Positions 6,178 through 15,200 of a stretch of DNA of 26,155 nucleotides are shown here, piece by piece (within the stretch, counting starts at the first letter, position 1; each line of letters starts with the position of its first letter). The notes beneath the pieces were generated by a model that was given only the letters and a program-made list of their open reading frames with translations, was not told the DNA's origin and did no database searches. Location of the stretch: assembly GCA_029012165.1 (NCBI GenBank), contig JAQXLO010000147.1, positions 1 to 26,155 of the forward strand. The letters run 5' to 3'. A program made the position numbers and the translations under genes. Origin of the DNA: Oscillospiraceae bacterium. Its GTDB lineage: Bacteria > Bacillota > Clostridia > Oscillospirales > Acutalibacteraceae.

Positions 6178-9100
6178 TTAGAACCAGAAGGTACCGAAGA
6201 TCATCCAGATCAGATACTGCCACCACTTCATCTTGTAAGTGACCTTACAGGTTGCAGTCTGTCCATCGGGAGAGGTTGCAACGATGGTCGCAGTTTTGTT
6301 CTTGCTGAGGATGCTCATGCGAACGAACTTGACGTTACCGTTATCGTCAACGGTGAAGGCCTTGTGCTTGCCATTGCTCTTGACTTCGTACTTGGTGCCT
6401 TCCACGGAGGAGGTCAGCTGGAATGCTGTCTTGCCGCGTCTGCCATAGGTGACGGTGACGGACAGCGCCTTGCCGGGCTTCTTGTTGATGGAATCGGTCA
6501 GGGTAAGCTCTGTAACGGGCAGCTTGTCGATCTTGCGGGTTTGTTCGACGCCGCAGACGCTGCAGGTGCGCTTCTCAAGACCTTCTTCCTTTTCGGTGGC
6601 TTCCTTAACAACAGTCCATTCGCCCCAATGGTGACCGGCTGCAGGAATCTCTTCCTGCGCAGTCAGAATGGTGCCGCAGACGGAGCACTTCACGCCGGCG
6701 GTCAGACCGGTTTCGGTGCAGGTCGCTGCCTTGCCGGGAACGGTCAAAGGTGTGTGCGGGATCATGGGAATGACTTTCTGTGCAACGAGGATCTCGCCGC
6801 AGACAGCACACTTGGAGCCGGAAGTCATACCGGTCTTGGTGCAAGTTGCAGGAATCTCGGAGGCGATCAGAGTAGGTGTATGGGCAATCTTTTGGACAAC
6901 TTCCTGCGCCTTGAGGATCTCGCCGCAGACAGCGCACTTGGAACCCTCGGTCAAGCCGGTGGAGGTGCAGGTGGCAGGAACGGCTGGAATGACGGAAGGC
7001 GTATGGTCAATTGTCGGTACAATTTCCTGCGCCTTGAGGATCTCACCGCAGACAGCACACTTGGAACCCTCGGTCAAACCGGTGGAGGTGCAGGTGGCAG
7101 GAACAGCAGGAATGACGGAAGGCGTGTGAGCCAGTTTTTCAACGACTGTCTGTTCCACAAAGATCTTGTCGCAGTTTGCACACTTGGAGCCCTCGGTCAA
7201 ACCGGTGGAGGTGCAGGTGGCGGGTACTGCGGGAACAACCGTGGGAACGTGATCCTTCATGGGAACTTCTTCCTGCGCAGTCATGATCAGACCACAGACG
7301 TCACACTTCATACCGGCTGTCAGACCGGTGGAGGTACAGGTGGCTTCCACAGCAGGAATGATAACGGGCGTATGGGCAGTCATCGGAACGACTTCCTGCG
7401 CAACAAGAATTTCGCCGCAGACGGAGCACTTGACGCCGGCGGTCAGACCGGTGGAGGTGCAGGTTGCGGGAACAGCGGGGATTTCTTCCTCCGTGTGGAC
7501 ATGTGCCGCACCGAAGGTGACTGCGGTCATTTCTGCCGTGTATGTCTGGTCAAACTGTGCACAGACATCGTACAGGCTGTTGGCGAAAGGATGGTTGCTG
7601 CCGCCGCCAAGAGCCGGGGTGGTGCCGTCTGCCATGTAGCCGCAGGCACGGGGGACACACAGCTTGTTGGTGCGGGTGCCCGCAGTGGCATACCAATCGG
7701 ACGGGCAGCCGACCAAGGAGGTCACGGAACCGTCGGTGGGAATGCTCTCGCTGGTGGTCAGTGTGATGGAGCCGACAAGGGTGTTGTCGAGCTTCAGCGC
7801 AACCGCATTGGCCTTGGCCTTCGGTGTGCAGTTGTAGATGACGTACTTGAACTGGTTCATGTATGCGTCATTTCTCAGTGCAGCGGGATAGCAGCCTTCT
7901 GCGCAAATGAGCGTGTCGCACTCAATGTCGTAGTTGCTGGTAACGGTTCTGCTGACGCCGGAAAGGTTCAGGATGCTGCTGGAATTGCCCTCGGAGGGAT
8001 CCAGTGCACCGGGGAATGCAGTGGTATTGTAGGAATAGATCTCTTTAACCGTATTGCCATCCTCTTCATAGGCCTCGAAGGGAGCAAAGTAATTTGCGTC
8101 AAAGACGATGGGCAGGCAGAAAGTGGCAAAGTAGTAATCGGTGGTCACATAGATGCCGAAGGTGATGTCGTCGCCGGGCTGTACGGAGAGGTTGTTGTCA
8201 GCGGTGATCTTTACGCCGTTGACAGCGGTGGGAACCACGGAAACCTTTACGTTGGCCTTGGATTCCGCACGGTTGACGGCCACGGGATATTCGCCGGATT
8301 CGTCGAAGTAGCCCAAAACGGTCGCATCATAGCGGGGATCCTTCTTTTCGATCACCATCAGGCGGGTCAGCTCTGCAGTTGCAGCATTGACAGCGGCAGA
8401 ACTCTTTTCACCCTCGTAGGTGTAGCCTGCAGCGGAAGCGGCAAGGAATGCGTCGGCGTCCTTGTAGCTGCCGCCAAGGGCGCTCGCAACCCACAGGATC
8501 GCTTCGTCGGTGTAGTAGTACAGGTTGACTGCATCGGGCAGAGCGCTGATCGCAGCTTCGAGAGCGGCAAGCTCCTCTTCGGTGGCCGCCTGGCTGGGAT
8601 CAAGATTCTTTTCGTAGACGGCGATCACTTCAAAGTCGCCGATTCGATCCACGATGCCGCCGTCGAACTTCTCGCCGTTGATCGCCCAATATTTAAAGGT
8701 ATAGCCTTCCTTGGCGGGCGCTTCGGGGAGGGTGAGGATGGCGCCGTAGTAGTACTCGCCCTGCTCATAGGTGGTATAGGTGCCATCGCCGTTGTCGATC
8801 TTGAAATCGAAGGTGGACTTCACTCTGTCGAGATAGACCGTCAGTTCGGTGCCGGACTCTGCAAGCGTAGCGGAAGTGACGGAAGCAGAGGAAACCGTGA
8901 AGCCGGTGGTCAGATAGTCCTCAGCGTTGACGGAAACGACTTCGCCGATGGTGCCGGTTCTGGTTTCGGGTGTGCCGGCCACATAAGCGCCGGTGGTGTC
9001 CATGGTATAGACCGTAACGGTGTAATTGGCTTCAGTTGCGGGAAGCTTCTCAATGGGACGGGTCTCCGTTTCGCCGCAGACAGAGCAGACACGCTTTTCA

Positions 9101-10434
9101 ATGCCTTCCTCGGTCGTGGTCGGCTCTTTCTCAACCGTCCAATCACCCCATGTATGACCAAGGGCAGGGATAGTATCCTGTGCAGTCAGAACGGTGCCGC
9201 AGACGGAGCAAACGCTGCCGTCGGTCAGACCGGTTTCGGTACAGGTGGCCGCCTTGCCTGTCACGGTAGAGGGTGTATGGGCGATCATGGGAATCTCTTC
9301 CTGCGCAGTCAGGATCTCGCCGCAGACGGAGCACTTCACACCGTCGGTCAAACCTGTCTCGGTGCAGGTGGCTGCCTTGCCGGGGATGGTTTCTTCGGTG
9401 TGACCCGCAGCGGGGATCGCTTCCGTCTTGGTCTCGTTGCACTTGGAGCAGGTGAAGGTTCTGACGCCGTCCTCGGTACAGGTAGCGGCAGTCGTCACTT
9501 CGCCCTCGCCCCAGTCGTGCTCGCACTGCTCGGGAGCGGCTGCGCCGACCACACACGCGAACTCTGCGTTTCTCATGTCATAGCCATGACCGTACTGGGT
9601 CTTGTTGACGCCGGTGTTGATATCGGCAACGTCCACAGAGGTGGTCTTGAGCATCTGGCAGATGGGATCCGTGCCGGCAGTACGCAGTGCCAACAGCGGG
9701 ATGCCGAGGGTCGTCGAAGCACCGTTGGAATCTGCGCCTTCCTTAACTCTCAGCTGGAAGGAGAAGTAGCAGTCATACGGAACCTTGATGACCTGGTCAC
9801 CTGCATTGTTGCCAAGACCCGTACCGAACTGTACGATGACCTCATTATATTTGGCATACTCTGCAGCCATGGGGCTGTTCAGCTTCGCCGTGCCTTCCGC
9901 ATAGCCCTGCTTCATGAACAGCGGGAAGAGGGAGATGTAGTCACGGGATGTCATTTTGTTGTTCTGGCAGATACGGCCGCCGTTCGCTTCGGTGAGCAGT
10001 GTGTCGTAGAAGCTGGCGGGCTCGCCGCTGCTGTTGAGGGTGTCCGAGCTGGTCTTGACCTGACCGTCGTAGGTCTTGATCAAGCCTGCCAAGAAACCGT
10101 CGGTGTTGTCCGTTTTGGTAGTACCATCCTGTTTAACAAGCTCAAAGTAGGTGCTGTCAAAATAGACGGGAGAGGAGACGAACGTGGTGTAGAAGTCGGT
10201 GCCGAAGCTGACACGAACCTCGACCAGATCGCCGGGGGACAAGGTAGAACCGTTTTCTACCTTTGTGCCGTCTTTGTAGATGTCTACACCGTATGTAACA
10301 GTGCCCAAGCCCTCAGCGGGCGCACGGAGACCGGAGTCGCCGTCGTTCCACAGAGCGGAACCGGACACGGAAAATACGCTGAACGTCATCAACAAAGCAA
10401 GCAGCACTGCGAGAGAACGTTTTGCCATTTTCAT
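6178..10434 (-). CDS. large surface protein: cohesin-like modules, CxxC repeats, Big2-like domain, hydrophobic tail
   Basis: A 1418-residue exported protein. A signal peptide (1-27, ending SGSA) is followed by a cohesin-like beta-sandwich (about 45-296). Its landmarks are SPGDLVEVRVSF, SPVYFDSTYF and FSFQLRVKEGA. A first CxxC-repeat array spans 304-464. A Flg_new/InlB-B-like repeat is at about 542-610 (DNGDGTYTTYEQGEYY, GYTFKYWAINGEKFDG). A second cohesin-like module lies at about 728-974 (QPGDDITFGIYV, LPIVFDANYF), and a second CxxC array at 978-1304. A Big2-like Ig domain (about 1308-1400) ends in SPDGQTATCKVTY. The last 15 residues, WWQYLIWMIFGTFWF (1404-1418), are strongly hydrophobic. 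No dockerin and no catalytic domain are seen. Cohesin identity rests on pattern and on the shared module in the 388-aa dockerin protein; it is inferred. A close paralogue begins at 25729 in the opposite orientation. Confidence 0.85.
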   Translation of the reverse strand: MKMAKRSLAVLLALLMTFSVFSVSGSALWNDGDSGLRAPAEGLGTVTYGVDIYKDGTKVENGSTLSPGDLVEVRVSFGTDFYTTFVSSPVYFDSTYFELVKQDGTTKTDNTDGFLAGLIKTYDGQVKTSSDTLNSSGEPASFYDTLLTEANGGRICQNNKMTSRDYISLFPLFMKQGYAEGTAKLNSPMAAEYAKYNEVIVQFGTGLGNNAGDQVIKVPYDCYFSFQLRVKEGADSNGASTTLGIPLLALRTAGTDPICQMLKTTSVDVADINTGVNKTQYGHGYDMRNAEFACVVGAAAPEQCEHDWGEGEVTTAATCTEDGVRTFTCSKCNETKTEAIPAAGHTEETIPGKAATCTETGLTDGVKCSVCGEILTAQEEIPMIAHTPSTVTGKAATCTETGLTDGSVCSVCGTVLTAQDTIPALGHTWGDWTVEKEPTTTEEGIEKRVCSVCGETETRPIEKLPATEANYTVTVYTMDTTGAYVAGTPETRTGTIGEVVSVNAEDYLTTGFTVSSASVTSATLAESGTELTVYLDRVKSTFDFKIDNGDGTYTTYEQGEYYYGAILTLPEAPAKEGYTFKYWAINGEKFDGGIVDRIGDFEVIAVYEKNLDPSQAATEEELAALEAAISALPDAVNLYYYTDEAILWVASALGGSYKDADAFLAASAAGYTYEGEKSSAAVNAATAELTRLMVIEKKDPRYDATVLGYFDESGEYPVAVNRAESKANVKVSVVPTAVNGVKITADNNLSVQPGDDITFGIYVTTDYYFATFCLPIVFDANYFAPFEAYEEDGNTVKEIYSYNTTAFPGALDPSEGNSSSILNLSGVSRTVTSNYDIECDTLICAEGCYPAALRNDAYMNQFKYVIYNCTPKAKANAVALKLDNTLVGSITLTTSESIPTDGSVTSLVGCPSDWYATAGTRTNKLCVPRACGYMADGTTPALGGGSNHPFANSLYDVCAQFDQTYTAEMTAVTFGAAHVHTEEEIPAVPATCTSTGLTAGVKCSVCGEILVAQEVVPMTAHTPVIIPAVEATCTSTGLTAGMKCDVCGLIMTAQEEVPMKDHVPTVVPAVPATCTSTGLTEGSKCANCDKIFVEQTVVEKLAHTPSVIPAVPATCTSTGLTEGSKCAVCGEILKAQEIVPTIDHTPSVIPAVPATCTSTGLTEGSKCAVCGEILKAQEVVQKIAHTPTLIASEIPATCTKTGMTSGSKCAVCGEILVAQKVIPMIPHTPLTVPGKAATCTETGLTAGVKCSVCGTILTAQEEIPAAGHHWGEWTVVKEATEKEEGLEKRTCSVCGVEQTRKIDKLPVTELTLTDSINKKPGKALSVTVTYGRRGKTAFQLTSSVEGTKYEVKSNGKHKAFTVDDNGNVKFVRMSILSKNKTATIVATSPDGQTATCKVTYKMKWWQYLIWMIFGTFWF
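6523..7503 (-). repeat. array of CxxC repeats, seven units of about 123 bp plus a degenerate terminal unit
   Basis: The units encode residues 978-1304 of the 1418-aa protein with a 41-residue period (one unit is 42). The pattern is HTPxxxPAxxATCTxTGLTxG, then xKCxxCGxIxxAQxxxPxxxx. Each unit carries three cysteines, one alone and one CxxC pair. The units starting at H1103 and H1144 are nearly identical at DNA level, so recent duplication or unequal exchange is likely. Confidence 0.9.
9043..9525 (-). repeat. first array of CxxC repeats, three units plus a degenerate terminal unit
   Basis: It encodes residues 304-464 of the 1418-aa protein. It has the same 41-residue unit as the array at 6523-7503, with ATCTETGLTDG and CSVCGxxLTAQ cores. 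Both arrays end in a W-containing unit followed by CSVCG and a charged stretch, so the whole block, not only single units, was duplicated. Confidence 0.88.
10008..10434 (-). repeat. left copy of a long inverted repeat (5' part of the 1418-aa gene)
   Basis: It matches 25729-26155 in reverse orientation and may continue beyond the window edge. By my alignment 10246-10434 has 33 differences in 189 bases, while 10008-10245 has only 4 in 238. The upstream regions of the two genes are unrelated. Confidence 0.93.
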
Positions 10435-10487
10435 GTTTTTTCCTCATTTCCTTAAAAATTTTAGAAAAGAGATCTTTCCTTGTGCAC

Positions 10488-10516
10488 AGTTTACCACACA
10501 TGCGCAGAAAAGTCTA
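10488..10516 (-). promoter_or_regulatory. possible sigma-A promoter of the 1418-aa surface protein gene
   Basis: On the minus strand TAGACT (10516-10511), a 17-nt spacer and TAAACT (10493-10488). Each box matches consensus at four of six positions, so this is a weak call. The leader to the ATG at 10434 would be about 45 nt. Confidence 0.35.
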
Positions 10517-10624
10517 CATTTTTTCGCAATTTTTCTGCAATTTGTCTATACATTTATTCAAGCACATATTTCCGCTTTTCAGGGAAAAACTAACGGCAAG
10601 AATTTATACAAAGGAGGGCTTCGG

Positions 10625-11062
10625 ATGGCAATCCCCGAAAAAGAATATGACCAAATGACCAAGCGTGCCTCACCCCCTTCGCCGAAGATGATGAACAGCA
10701 TCAAGGCATTTTTATTCGGCGGCGGCATTTGTATGCTGGGGGAGGGGCTTTCGGCGCTGTACACGGGTGCAGGACTGGCGAAGAAGGATGCGGACCTTTT
10801 GGTGCCGGTCACGCTGATCGTGCTCACTGCGATCCTGACAGCGTTCGGCGTATTTGATAAAATTGCGAAACACGCCGGTGCGGGGACGATCGTGCCCATT
10901 ACCGGTTTTGCCAATTCCATAGTATCCCCGGCGCTGGAGTTCAGCAGCGAGGGACACGTTCTCGGTACGGGTGCGGAGATGTTCCGCATCGCAGGACCCG
11001 TACTGGTTTACGGCAGTGCGGCAGCGGTGATCTATGGATTTATCTACTGGATTTTCCGCTGA
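10625..11062 (+). CDS. spoVAC: stage V sporulation protein AC
   Basis: SpoVAC is an inner-membrane subunit of the SpoVA channel, which moves dipicolinic acid with calcium into the forespore and releases it at germination. The 145-residue length fits the family (about 150). The cytoplasmic start EKEYDQMTKRASPPSPKMMN precedes about four membrane segments, and the conserved stretches FGGGICMLGEGL, GVFDKIAKHAGAGTIVPITG and FANSIVSPALEF are all present. The ATG is set by AAGGAGGG at 10611-10618. It is the first gene of a tight cluster: spoVAD begins 13 nt after its stop. Expression in the forespore under sigma-G is expected from the family. A weak sigma-G-like pair (TGTCTA 10543-10548, CATATTT 10565-10571) has a short 16-nt spacer, so it is only a candidate. 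Confidence 0.95.
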   Translation: MAIPEKEYDQMTKRASPPSPKMMNSIKAFLFGGGICMLGEGLSALYTGAGLAKKDADLLVPVTLIVLTAILTAFGVFDKIAKHAGAGTIVPITGFANSIVSPALEFSSEGHVLGTGAEMFRIAGPVLVYGSAAAVIYGFIYWIFR

Positions 11063-11075
11063 CAAGGAGGACAAA

Positions 11076-12101
11076 ATGGCACAGAGAATCGGGACACAGA
11101 CAATCCTTTTGCCGCAAGGGGTCGCAATCATCGGCTCTGCGGCAGTCGGCACCCCGAAGGAGGCGCAGGGACCGCTGGGGCAGGAGTTTACCTATTGCTT
11201 CCCGGACGCCACAGCCGGGGAATCCACATGGGAAAAAGCGGAGAGCACGCTGCACAAAGAGGCGATCAACCGTGCCCTGCAGGATGCGGCGATCCCGCCG
11301 GAACAGGTACAGCTGCTGCTGGCGGGGGATCTTTTGAACCAATGCATCGGAACCACCTTCGGCATTCGTGATCTGCAAATTCCCTTTGCGGGAATGTACG
11401 GCGCCTGCTCCACCATGGCGCTGACTCTGGCGATGGGTGCGATCCTGACGGAGTGCGGCGTGGTGCAGACGACACTCGCATCCACTTCGTCCCATTTCTG
11501 CTCTGCGGAAAAGCAGTTTCGTATGCCCTTGGAATACGGCGGACAGCGGCCGCCCACAGCCCAGTGGACGGCATCGGCGGCCGGTGCAGCGGTGCTGGCT
11601 GCACAGGGAGAGGGACCTCGGATCCGTGCGGCTATTTTTGGCAAAATCATGGATTACGGCATCAAGGACGCCAACAATATGGGCGCAGCCATGGCGCCGG
11701 CGGCGTGTGATACGATCGCCGCATTTTTGCGGGACACCAAGACGTCCCCGCAGGATTACGATATGATCCTGACGGGGGATCTGGGCAGTGTGGGCTCCAC
11801 ATTGCTTGTGGAGCTTTTGCAGAAGGAGCACGGAATAGACATCCGCACCATCCATGCAGACTGCGGGCTGATGCTGTATGATCCGCAGACGCAGGATGTA
11901 CACGCAGGCGGTTCGGGCTGCGGCTGTTCCGGGTCGGTGGTCTGCTCCTATATTTTGCGCCGCCTGCGGGAAAAGAGTCTGCGGCGGGTGCTGTTTGTGG
12001 GAACGGGGGCGCTTCTGTCCGGGGTATCGTCCCTGCAGGGGGAGAGCGTTCCGGGGATCGCCCACGGCGTTCTGCTGACGAGTGAGGAGGACGATTCATG
12101 A
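11076..12101 (+). CDS. spoVAD: stage V sporulation protein AD
   Basis: SpoVAD is the soluble, thiolase-fold subunit that binds dipicolinic acid at the SpoVA complex in the spore inner membrane. The 341 residues match the usual length (about 338). Family stretches include GDLLNQ (85-90), MYGACSTMALTLAMGA (107-122) with C111 at the thiolase-like position, MGAAMAPAACDTI (202-214), LTGDLGSVGS and GGSGCGCSGS (278-287). The ATG has AGGAGG at 11065-11070. The stop codon TGA overlaps the ATG of the next gene (ATGA), so the two are probably translationally coupled. Confidence 0.95.
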   Translation: MAQRIGTQTILLPQGVAIIGSAAVGTPKEAQGPLGQEFTYCFPDATAGESTWEKAESTLHKEAINRALQDAAIPPEQVQLLLAGDLLNQCIGTTFGIRDLQIPFAGMYGACSTMALTLAMGAILTECGVVQTTLASTSSHFCSAEKQFRMPLEYGGQRPPTAQWTASAAGAAVLAAQGEGPRIRAAIFGKIMDYGIKDANNMGAAMAPAACDTIAAFLRDTKTSPQDYDMILTGDLGSVGSTLLVELLQKEHGIDIRTIHADCGLMLYDPQTQDVHAGGSGCGCSGSVVCSYILRRLREKSLRRVLFVGTGALLSGVSSLQGESVPGIAHGVLLTSEEDDS

Positions 12102-12229
12102 AAACATGGGTTCGGTGGCTGCAGGTGCTGGAAACGACGGAAAAGCTTTTGCGCCTGATGCGTGCGGTGATCGGCATCGCACTGGTGCTGATGGCCTGCG
12201 GTGCGTTCCGAAACCGCAGATTCGGGTAA
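12098..12229 (+). CDS. small membrane peptide in the spoVA operon (43 aa)
   Basis: The peptide starts MKTWVRWLQVLETTEKLLRL, then has one membrane segment (about 22-37, AVIGIALVLMACGAF) and a basic tail RNRRFG. The ATG overlaps the spoVAD stop (ATGA), and a strong GAGGAGG (12084-12090) lies 7 nt upstream inside spoVAD. That arrangement makes it very likely to be translated. It does not resemble SpoVAE, which normally follows spoVAD and is a roughly 116-residue multispan protein. It ends 10 nt before the glucan synthase gene. Function unknown; a small subunit of either neighbour is possible. Confidence 0.6.
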   Translation: MKTWVRWLQVLETTEKLLRLMRAVIGIALVLMACGAFRNRRFG

Positions 12230-12239
12230 AGAAAGGGTA

Positions 12240-15200
12240 ATGCTTGTGCAGGATACGATCCGTGGACGGCAATGGCGCAGTACGGTGCGTGCCGATGCCG
12301 GCAAACTGAAAAAGGCTTATCGTGCGGCCATGCGCAGCGGCGAAAAAAATGCGGCGCAGGAATGGCTGTGCGATAACGCCTATCTTTTTGAAAGGATCTC
12401 TCGGGAGGTATACAGATCGCTTCGGTTTCTGCCGCCGCTGCCTGCGGGCGCACACGACAAGCCGGGGCTTTTCGCCCTGTGCGAAGCGGTGTATGACGAG
12501 CTGCCGGAATGGACGCAGGAGGCACTGACAAAATATTTTTCCGACGCAGGCGTGACCAGTGCGGAGGCGGAGGCGATCCCCATCGTGCTGCAGGCGGTGA
12601 TCCTGCACAGGGCGGCGCAGGGTTCGGCGGACGCTAAGGCGATCTCCAAGGCGGTGCGAATCCTGCACACGCTCCCGGACATGGATTTTGAGGCGCTCAG
12701 CTGTGCGGTCAGCCCGATGGAAAAGCTGCTGCGGCAGGATCCGAGCGGCGTCTATGCGCAGATGCAGGAGGCGTCCCGGGCGCAGTATCGGGGGCTGCTG
12801 CTGTCCTATGCAGCGAAGCACCGGCTGGATGCGGACAAGCATACGCAGGAGATTTTGGAGCGGGCACGTCAGGGAAAGACGATGCGTATGCGCCATGTGG
12901 GGGCGTACATTCTGCCGCCGCCTCCCAAGGCACGGGGCACATTCTTTCTGCTGTTGGAGGCGCTGCTGCCGCTGGCCATCTCAGTAGGCTTCGGCGTTTG
13001 GCTGCAAAGGGTTTACGTCCCCTTTTTGCTGGTTCTTCCGCTGTGGGAGATCACGGCAGGCTTTCTCATGCGTCTGTCCCAGCGTGGTGTACCCTCGCTG
13101 CGTATGCCACGCATGGAGATGCAGACCGTGCCGCCGCAGCGGCAGACGCTTCTGACCGTTTCCACACTTCTGCCTGCGGCGTCCGAGACGGAAAAGCTGC
13201 GGGAGCATCTGGAGCAGCTGTATCTGTCCAACGGGCAGGAGCACATAAAGGTCTGCCTGCTGGCCGACTTGAAGAATGCCGGCACTCCCGAAAAACCGGA
13301 GGATGCGGCGGATATTGCGGCGGCGGCACGGCTGATTGAATCCCTGAACCGCTGCTACGGCGGCGGCTTTATTTTGGCGATCCGTCCACGGGTGTATGCG
13401 CCAACGGAAGGCTGCTATTCCGGATGGGAGCGCAAGCGTGGCGCCATCACCCAGCTGGTACGGGAGATCATGGGGGATAGTGGCGGTTTTCTGCATCTGT
13501 CGGGAGACACGCAAACGCTGCAAAAGACCAGATATCTCTTGGCGCTGGATAGTGACACGCAGCTGCCCATGGATGCGGCGGTGCAGATGGTGTCTGTGGC
13601 GGCGCATCCCTTGCAGGAGGCGGTTGTGGATCGGCAGCACGGTGCCGTGACGGCAGGGTACGGCGTGCTGGCACCCAGAGTGTGTACCGATGTTTCTTCC
13701 CGGCAAACGCCGTTTCAGCGCATTCTCTGCGGGGACTGTGGTTTAAGCGTGTATGACAACGTGGTCAGCGAACGGTATCAGGACTTGTTCGGCGAGGGCA
13801 TCTTTGCCGGAAAGGGATTGATCGACGTTCGTGCCTTTTACGCCGTGCTGGATGACAGCCTGCCCACAGGGCGTATTCTCAGCCATGACAGTCTGGAGGG
13901 CGGCTTTCTTCGGTGTGGGTATCTGTCCGATGTGCAGGTGTCGGACGGCTTCCCCAAGGATCCCCGCAGTTATCTGGAGCGCTTGGGTCGCTGGGTGCGC
14001 GGCGACTGGCAGAATCTTGCGTTTGTGTTTCAAAAAAGTTCCCTCAATGTCCTTTCCCGCTACAAGCTGCTGGACAATATGCGCCATTCGCTGACGGCGG
14101 CAGTTCGCTTGGGGGTATTGCTTGCCTGCATTTTTTTACCGCCCGAAGTTTCCGTGTGGGCGGCGGCTGTCTGTGTGCTGTCTGCGGCGGGCGGCGACTT
14201 TGCCGCCGCTGTACGTTCATTGTTTGCAGGCGGCTTTTCCGCCGTGTCCCGACTGTTCTATTCGCCTGCCGTGCCGACGGCGTTGGGCGATCTGCTGCGT
14301 GGATTTGTGCGCATTTTGCAGCTGCCGCAGGAGGGACTGCGCTGTGCGGTGTCCATCGTGCTGGCGCTGTACAGAAGCTTTATCAGCAAAAAGAGACTGC
14401 TGGACTGGACGACCTTTGCCCAGTCGGATGCAGGCGGTTCCGCTCGCCGAACGCTGGCGGACTGCCTGTGGATTGCGGCGGTATCGGCGGCGCTTTTTGT
14501 TTCCGGCAAGCCGCATTTAAAGCTGATCGCCCTGCTCTTTTTGGCGGATATCCCGTTTCTTTTGCTCTCGGGTAAGCCGACTGCACCGCAGACACGGCAG
14601 CTTTCTTATCTGGAGCGGGACAAGCTGACGTCCTATGCGGCGGCTATGTGGAATTTCTTTGCGGAAACCTGCGATTTCCGCAACAATTATCTGCCGCCGG
14701 ACAACATTCAGGAAACACCCGTGTACCGTGTGGCGCACCGCACGTCGCCGACCAATATCGGACTGATGCTGCTGTGCGTGCTGACGGCAAGAGATTTCGG
14801 CTTCATCGACAGCGCAGAGCTTTGCCGCAGACTGCAAAACAGCTTGGGCAGCATCGAACAGCTGGAGACGTACTGCGGCAATCTGCTCAACTGGTACGAC
14901 ACACAGACGCTCAAACCCCTGCAGCCGGCGTATGTTTCATCGGTGGACTGCGGCAATTTTTTATGCTGCCTGAAGGCGCTGCAGCAGGGACTGGGGGAAT
15001 ACACGGCGCAGGAGCCGGCGCTGCAGGGCATCGTGGATCGTGTGCAGCATATCCTTGACAATGCGGATCTGTCTGTGTTCTATAACGAACGGCGCAAGCT
15101 TTTCCATATCGGTTTGGATCCGGCGAGTGGAAAACGCTCCGATTCCTACTACGATCTGCTCATGAGCGAAGCACGCATGATGGGATATTACGCAGTTGCC

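Noticed and set aside
6061..10455. A 1464-codon open frame on the plus strand, antisense to the 1418-aa gene
   Set aside because: The minus-strand frame has a signal peptide, repeats, domains, a ribosome binding site and a terminator. The antisense frame is a by-product of its codon bias and gives low-complexity Gly/Asp/Cys-rich text.
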